A stretch of DNA of 64,000 nt, taken from contig NC_073691.1 in assembly GCF_029784155.1 (NCBI RefSeq), positions 133,420,394 to 133,484,393 of the forward strand, written 5' to 3'. The notes under the pieces are model-generated. The model saw only the letters and a list, made by a program, of their open reading frames with translations. It was not told the DNA's origin and did not search any database. The translations under genes were made by a program, and so were the position numbers. The DNA is from Uranotaenia lowii (taxonomy: Eukaryota; Arthropoda; Insecta; Diptera; Culicidae). Numbering within the stretch: the first letter of the stretch is position 1; every line of letters starts with the position of its first letter. This document shows, piece by piece, positions 57,787-64,000 of the stretch.

Positions 57787-58464
57787 TATAAAACTTGGGT
57801 CACGTTGTTTAGTAACAAAACAGAGGTTTTCTAAGGACTGTGGCAACTCGGTTTGCAGCACACGCGTTTTCTCTGCGGTCCGTGAAAATTCCTTTTTTTA
57901 GCAGTTTTTCCGTTGATTTTCGCAAAATAAATAGTTTGATCGTGTGATTTAGTGTTTCTTGAAGAAGTGGTATCGGGTGGTGTCGAGGAATTGCTGTGAA
58001 AAAGTGGAATTTAGTGTTTTTCATCCGGTGGAGGTTGCGCGTGAGATATCGAGCGATGCGGTTTGCGAGATTGAGGCGAAAAATTTGATTAGTCGCAAAT
58101 TAAAATGGCGTCAATGGCCAACAAATGGATTCAGAACGAATGAGAAATCTTGCCGAATTTCTATGAATGTAATGTGATTCAACGCGGGTTGTAATTTAGT
58201 GGAAATGAAGATGCGTTCCTGCCGAGAAAAAGTGATAGTTTTTTAAGTGAAGTTGGAATATTGAGAATGATAGATTTAGAGAAATTTCATAGTGAGAAAA
58301 TAATAAGGGAAAGGGCATTCTAGTGAAATCTACGAACGACTTTCTTTCTATGGAGGATACACAACAAGCTTAGAGTAAGCGAAAAGGAAACATTCCCGTG
58401 ACCTCAGTTGCAAAATGATGTCCACTGGAAGAAGGAGATAGGAACAAGAAAATGCGCTACATTG
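57787..58464 (+). promoter_or_regulatory. possible TATA promoter and 5' leader exon
   Basis: TATAAAA at 57787-57793 is followed by a leader rich in GTGAAA and AGTG words. The leader ends at an ATG (58452) with a good context and a CATTG|GTGAGA donor at 58465. The upstream ATGs and lack of a recognised next exon keep this weak. It could belong to a host gene reading rightward or to a retroelement. Confidence 0.25.
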
Positions 58465-58726
58465 GTGAGATCAATCCAAATTATTTTATAATCTCTTCTC
58501 CCGCGGCACTAACTCTCTCATTGGTTTGAATTTTTCGCATGCGATGTTTTTTTGTTTGGCTGTGTGCGTTCGATGAATGGCTTTGCTGAAAGAAACGAAC
58601 GGGGTAGTTTGAGTATTATGAGAGAAACTCTCCACGAGTCAACAGAAAATACCATTAACTCACCATTCACTGCTCAGATAACGTTTACCAGAATCACCCG
58701 GATAAAGTAGCATAGCCTTTTTAATA

Positions 58727-59644
58727 TAGGGGGAAGTGTTCCTAAATGCGCATGTTGGGTAATATGCGCATACAGCCGATTGACGATATGGCTAAAGATT
58801 CATCATATCTAATCAGTGCAGTTTGAGGGTAATACACTTTTAACACATGGCATCAAAAAATTAAATTGTTATATAAAGTCGAAAAAATTTAAAAATTCAA
58901 ACAAGATTTTTGTCAGTTTTGTTATAATATATTGAACTTTAATTATTGTGCGTACAGATTCTGTGAACAAAAATTTCAATTGTTTTTCTTTCTCATTCAT
59001 CTGGAAATCGGAATTTCAACAAATTGAAGCTTTTGGCAAAGTTGTAAATGATAAGATATTGGAATAACAGACAGGTTCTATATCAAGGCAGGTTAAATGC
59101 CTATATCAAGAAAAATAGATTATTCTTATAAATTTTTTACTTTCTTCCATTAAACATTAAATGTACGCTCAAATCACGATCTTACAGCGAAAAAAGAAGA
59201 ACTTCATACTGATCTGATAGAAATACAATATGAACAAAATATTACCATGAAATATGGCCTTATGGCATACTTAACTATGTTTCATGCAAAAGAACTAGTG
59301 ATGTAAAAAATTTCACCAAAATTTCAGCCTTGACGTATGCTTAACATCCGTTTCTACCATTTTCAATTAAATAATTTCAAAATATTGCAAGTGTAAATGA
59401 AATATAGCTTAAAACATAAATATGCGCATTTAGCCCGCCGGTTTCGGAAATCGGCTATTTTGACTTCTTTTATTATAAAATTATTTCCACAAAATCTGTA
59501 GGAGATTTTAACAGAAAAAATGCTCTTACGTATAGAAAACAGATGTCCGCTCATGTGCATATAGTTTTCAGACTCCTATCTATCGGAATATGGGAGAAAA
59601 TGATGGTTTTCCTTAATATGCGCATATAGCCTACCTCTCCCCTA
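58727..59644 (-). mobile_element. non-autonomous TIR element H, copy 2
   Basis: A 918-bp inverted copy of 7498-8423, with TAGGGG and CCCCTA ends and perfect TA flanks (58725-58726 and 59645-59646). The two copies share most sequence, including the ATGCGCAT words, and differ by scattered substitutions and small indels. Confidence 0.88.
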
Positions 59645-59646
59645 TA

Positions 59647-61004
59647 CTGGTCAATTGTGGCAAGTCGCAATCTTGTTGCACTGTATGTCGAAGGGGGAGT
59701 AGAGAGAGGGGTGGATGTGGGCAATGTGCGCGTATGTTTGAATGTGCTAACAATTCCTACGTTTGCTTCGATGTTGTAGCTATTGAGTATTTGAGTCTGA
59801 ACCTTAGCCGAAAAATACATTTTCATCAATTTTTTAATTGTTGATTCAATTTGCGTTTCTTAGATTTCATAAAAATAAAATTTGTTTTTTTTTGTGGGTT
59901 CCTTATGAGATAAACCGAACCTAGGCGATAAAAAAAATAAAACTATCATAAAAAAGTACTTTGCTAGGCATAATAATGATATGATAATGAAAATTTTTGG
60001 ACGTTTCTATTTAAAAAAGACTTTGCAACTGGAAGTAAAAAATAAAAATCTTGGTTTCCGCGTCTCACACCATCGATTATTTTTCATTTTTGTTTTCACA
60101 AAAATAAACATTTCATTCGAGAGTAATGCCACATTATTTCAAAAACCCGATTAACGATTTCCTTTTATGCAAAAACTACTGATTTCGTGTACATACGGCA
60201 ATTCCTTTTCAATTAGTTTTTAGGTATCACAATAAATACCCTGTCTTTATAAATCTTGGAACGAAAATTAAAATAATACATACAGGTAAACGATTGGGAA
60301 ATTAATTGAACTAGTATAACACATGAAGGGGTTTTCTTGAATTAATATTTTGAAAAAGCGTAACAAGAACTTGAGTTTTTGGAAGAATGATAATGTTCAG
60401 AATGCGAATAACTTAGTACACGGACAATCAAGAAACAAAGTATGTTTTATGGTGTAAAGATGATTTGAAACAAATAAGAAAAAGAATAGGATTGAAAAAA
60501 ATACATCGCACTGGTCAAAAGTGTTTCCTGGTCTTATCCTTCCACCCACTTTCCAAAACAAAATTATTTGCTAGGATGCAGAGGTGACCTCGGTCCTAAA
60601 GCACGACTTTATTTCTTTCATCCCTATCTCTTTCTTCCAATCTATCCATTGACTACTAGGACGTGGCCGGCGCCGTTATTGACGTTCAAAGAGAGAGCAT
60701 CAGTTTTGTGCAGTGTGAATGAGTTGCTAGTCCCAAGCACCATTCATTTGACCTCTGAACAAAATTTATGGCCTCGGTCAATCACGGAGTAGCAACCATT
60801 GGCGATGTGGAATTCGTTCTACTGAGCCACGCCTGCGATCATGGTTTTCGAAATGCATTTCTTTAAAAAAATAAATGAGAGTCAAAAAATTACATCATTA
60901 ATTGAATATAAAAGAAACAAACTTGTTCTGAGTAAATAATTTTGTAACAATTGATAAAGGAGCATTTCGGGTTCAATGATTCAGGTGGATGTGAGTAGTC
61001 AATC
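59647..61004. other. no gene recognised
   Basis: AT-rich apart from a GC-richer block at 60570-60840 that looks like part of a repeat but could not be assigned. Confidence 0.35.
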
Positions 61005-61026
61005 AAGCTAAGCTAAGCTAAGCTAA
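61005..61026 (+). repeat. (AAGCT)n microsatellite
   Basis: About four AAGCT units immediately before the second copy of a 25-bp direct repeat. Confidence 0.8.
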
Positions 61027-61164
61027 AACAGAGGTTTTCTAAGGACTGTATACTTATTCAAAAGTTATAATCTTTGATTTCTCTAGGTTAGGTTTATGTT
61101 TTCGACCGGAAAGATAATTAAAATTTTAATTTTTGGCTTTTTACGGTCTTGGATCTCAATCAAA

Positions 61165-61260
61165 AAACTTATTATTTGAAATACCCGACGTTTCGACCAT
61201 TTTTCGTGGTCTTTCTCAAGGGAATCATCTGTTGCTGTTATTTGTATTCGACTGATTAAA
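61165..61260 (-). repeat. Penelope-like element fragment with hammerhead-like core
   Basis: On the minus strand, GAGAAAGACCACGAAAAATG is followed by GTCGAAACGTCGGG. GACCA/TGGTC forms a stem and is followed by CGAAAC, as in the hammerhead motifs carried by Penelope-like elements. The CTGATGA box is not intact (CTTGAGAAA), so activity is unlikely. No RT or GIY-YIG domain is nearby. Confidence 0.45.
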
Positions 61261-62485
61261 AAAATATCACGCCTTTTGGAAATACACCCAAAATTCAGCC
61301 TTTACTCCAATCATGAGCTATCAATATTTGATTATGTGATATGTGATTCGATTTGAAATTGCCGGCATTTCCTTCCCAGAGCAATCGCATTGCGTTTGAA
61401 GGAAACAAAATGTATACGTTTTCATGCCCCTCATTAAAATTATAAAACGCATGTTTTTAGAGAAAATTTTGTTTTAGCGAAAATTTTGTTTTAGACTCGT
61501 AGGTAATAATGGTTTATTATTAAAATCGGTTGGAAATTGAAGACATTATGGTTACTTTATCATAACAGTATTTTTTGCATTTATAAGTAGTTCAACGAAC
61601 CGCGGTGTAATCATCATAGTATCGGAAGAATTTAACATGGTAAATCTCACTTGCTTTAAGTCAAAATTAATTATTAGCCTATTAGAAGGTCACATGCCAA
61701 ATTTTAGAACGTACTTAACATGGGGAGGGATTGCTTGAATCTCAAATATGAAAAGGATTATAAGGTATTTGGCTGGGAAGGAACAAAAATACTGGTTTCT
61801 CATTAGTAACTTTTTTCTTCACTAGCCGATTGCTTTTCATGAATAATTTTCTTAAAGACTAAATTGAGACAAATATTTCACTCGAAGACTGCAACCCGAC
61901 TTAAAACATAAAAAAGTATTGAGGTTCAGAAATTGTATTTTGGCCGAAAATTCGTAAAAAGTACTCATTGTGTGTTAGAGAAGAGCTACATTTTAGATAA
62001 AGAGCCCAATATCCGCTTGCTCAACTTTAGTTGGAATTGTTCAGGTTCTGAACGCGTTTCTAGCTTGAGCGCACTGTGAACGATGGTTGGATGGTCTGTA
62101 ATTGATAGCGGATGAAATATGGACCGGTCTGATTTATGCTACGGTGCGTCAGGGATGCTTAGAGCTACCGGTGAAGAGTAGTAACAAAATATAAGTGTGC
62201 AATGTTTACATCGATGCGATGGCCAAGGCCTTAGGTGAAGGTTAATTAGTTTGAAGAGGTACTAATCATCGTCGCGAGAGGATCGATGGTGTAGGCTAGA
62301 AAATTAGGGTCCCACCACGCAGTTTTCCTCATATGTAGATTGGGCATCTACATTGAGGTACGACGGATTAAGTCCGAGGAAAATTGTCGATCTTGTGGGG
62401 GACATGTGCCACGTAACTCGGTGCAGCCCGGATATTCGGATTGGGTGGGGACCCTATTTCAACCAATTTAAAACCTTTGATATGT
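61261..62485. other. no gene recognised; upstream region of Osiris gene
   Basis: Contains no supported coding region. The part nearest 62486 is expected to include regulatory DNA of the Osiris gene; no specific sites were resolved. Confidence 0.35.
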
Positions 62486-62493
62486 ATAAAAGG
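62486..62493 (+). promoter_or_regulatory. TATA box of Osiris gene
   Basis: TATAAAAG lies about 30 bp upstream of a plausible start near 62515-62520 and about 350 bp upstream of the ATG, in the right orientation. Confidence 0.6.
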
Positions 62494-62843
62494 TCTAGGT
62501 AACCATGGAGCTGAGCACACAACAAACTTGATACCGTTAGAGTCAAAAGTATTAACAGTCAGGACAAACTGCATGCGAGTCCAAAAGGAATAACCAAAGA
62601 ATTAAAGTACAGAATTAAAGCTAGTGTGCGCCATCGAAAGGAAACTTAAATAGTGTGTTTGTGGCGATGCGAGCATTTTGAAGTGAAATCAACCTGGTGC
62701 GAGGGTGTTTGTGTGTGTGCGTTTTGCTGTGATTCCTGCCAGTCCCGGAATAAATCAGAATATAAGCTCAGTTACCCACGAACAGCATCAGTGGATCGTG
62801 AACGAACGTAAAGTTCTAAACGGGGAGAATAGTAAAACCAAAA

Positions 62844-63183
62844 ATGCTTCTCCGAAGCCATCAGATAGTGCTTTTGTTGGTGGCGGTGATTGTGGCCACA
62901 GTTTGGGCCGCTGATGATTCCGGTGGTTCAACTTCCGGTGCTGTTCCTGCCAAGCTGGACGATTACGTACTGACGACCCAGTCCGAGTGCTACAAATCAA
63001 AACGCCTAGTGTCCTGTTTCAAATATCGGATTTCTCGTTACATTTGGTCGTTCGCCTCGGGCCGTGTAAACTGGTTCCAGTCCGAGGATAAAGCTCGAGA
63101 AAGCGGTGGCAACGGATTGCGCCTGGTACGACTGAACGAACATCAGGAGGACGATGTTTTTCCGGAAGCACGATTGATTACAC
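62844..63183 (+). CDS. Osiris-family (DUF1676) protein, first coding exon
   Basis: The ATG at 62844 (CAAAAATGC) begins a secreted or membrane protein: residues 1-22 (MLLRSHQIVLLLVAVIVATV) form a signal peptide. SECYKSKRLVSCFKYRISRYIW carries the paired cysteines and basic-aromatic run typical of the Osiris/DUF1676 N-terminus. The exon ends ACAC|GTGAGT at 63183 (113 codons plus one base, phase 1); the reading past it to 63212 is intron. Osiris genes form an insect-specific cluster tied to cuticle and tracheal development and act in the endomembrane system. The AQXP-type motif and transmembrane part should be in later exons outside the window. Which paralogue it is cannot be decided. Confidence 0.85.
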
Positions 63184-64000
63184 GTGAGTTAAATGACGAG
63201 CTAAATTTGTGATCTTTGCAATGCAGATTCCGTTCGAACTAGGGTTATGCTTTTTTATATCGAGACTGTGCAATTCAGAGACATTCTCTTTATTTACTAT
63301 GAAGGCATATTTGTATGATTTGAATTATAAATATCATACTGTAGATACCAATCGTTAGTGGTGACAATTGAATTCAATTATCGATGTAACAATTCTAAAT
63401 AAGCCCGATGCACAAGAGACAAGTGACAACTATACCAAGGACCAGAGTATAGAGATAAAGGGATGTTAATAATTCTATTTCCAGATATGTTCATTGTCGA
63501 TTCCTTTCAGACCAATCATGAACTAAATTCAATTATGAAATCAATCCAATGTCAATTCTCATGTGTTGCATTGTGGCACTCTCGGTTTAATTATTGATGA
63601 TCTCTCTTGTATAAGGGATCTGGAAGCTTCACTCCTTGATATGCCATTTATTTTCTCGATATGCCATTTATATCAGTAATGCTTCATGATATCATTAAAG
63701 ATCCATATTTTTCAACATTCTTGAAACTTGGCTAATTAAAAAAAATTGAAAAAAAACATAATTAAGGAAAACAAGACATTTTCTACTTTTTTTTAATTTC
63801 TCATATATTTCATACAACATGTATGAGACCAAATATTTCTATATAAGATTTGATGAACTTATTGGTCGAATATAATGGGATCTGGTGGAGGAGGGGGGGA
63901 TCTGAGAGCGCCTACCTTCAAAACAAACTGTTATAACTGAAGGTGGTGCTTCTTGCTCGCGCTGCACATTTTATACTCAGTCCCACCTGCTATAAAATCA
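63184..64000 (+). other. first intron of the Osiris gene
   Basis: Starts GTGAGTTAA. Acceptor-like sites at about 63483 and 63511 lead to short open segments without Osiris similarity, so the intron probably runs past the window end. No transposon is recognised. Confidence 0.5.

Noticed and set aside
62090..62240. Possible RT remnant (a CVRQGC-like string near 62140)
   Set aside because: Only one short motif-like string with stops around it; not enough for a call.
63483..63600. Second exon of the Osiris gene
   Set aside because: An acceptor-like site and an open frame exist, but the translation has no Osiris similarity.

Overview
The window is animal, almost certainly insect, genomic DNA. 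It is AT-rich, has spliced genes, and is packed with transposable elements. An Osiris-family (DUF1676) exon, a GOLGA7 homologue, RTE, R1-like and RNase H-bearing LINEs, Tc1, hAT-like and copia elements together point to a mosquito, probably a culicine. The species cannot be named from sequence alone.

Only two host genes are supported. One is a complete three-exon GOLGA7/Erf4-type palmitoyltransferase accessory subunit on the minus strand (11562-12319). The other is the TATA promoter and first exon of an Osiris gene on the plus strand (62486-63183), whose remaining exons lie beyond the right edge. A possible 5' leader exon at 57787-58464 is weak.

Layout: 1-2981 is the 3' part of a LINE with an intact RT-RNase H reading frame, inserted in a TIR element (2982-3566). 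A decayed RTE LINE follows (about 3567-6455). At 7.0-9.5 kb there is a LINE tail, a 0.9-kb TIR element (H1) and a cluster of four copies of one hAT-like MITE (P), each with its own 8-bp target duplication. GOLGA7 follows, with a hAT-like element (12661-14952) close upstream that itself holds a second family (E). 15-22 kb holds LINE fragments and a minisatellite.

22945-32280 is a single Tc1-type transposon blown up from about 1.6 kb to 9.3 kb by nested insertions: a MITE (M), a second Tc1 family (A/B) carrying a young copia retrotransposon, and a TA-flanked element (D) with intron-like cassettes. Removing the inserts restores the transposase frame. 33.8-47.4 kb is a chain of non-autonomous TIR elements (N with a P copy inside, T, Q, a TTAA-flanked element, J, and K inside a foldback), plus an R1 pseudogene. 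48956-53209 is a tRNA-derived SINE next to about 4 kb of a 7-bp satellite. 54.4-57.7 kb holds a tRNA-like/LINE chimera and copia remnants. 58727-59644 is a second copy of H1. The window ends in the Osiris gene.

The strongest observations are the serial P insertions into a 17-bp target, the decodable four-level transposon nest with a deletion that looks TIR-mediated, and several non-autonomous elements that carry small exon-intron-exon-AATAAA cassettes or repeat one diagnostic word at their ends and inside. All identifications rest on reading motifs by eye. No database search was run.
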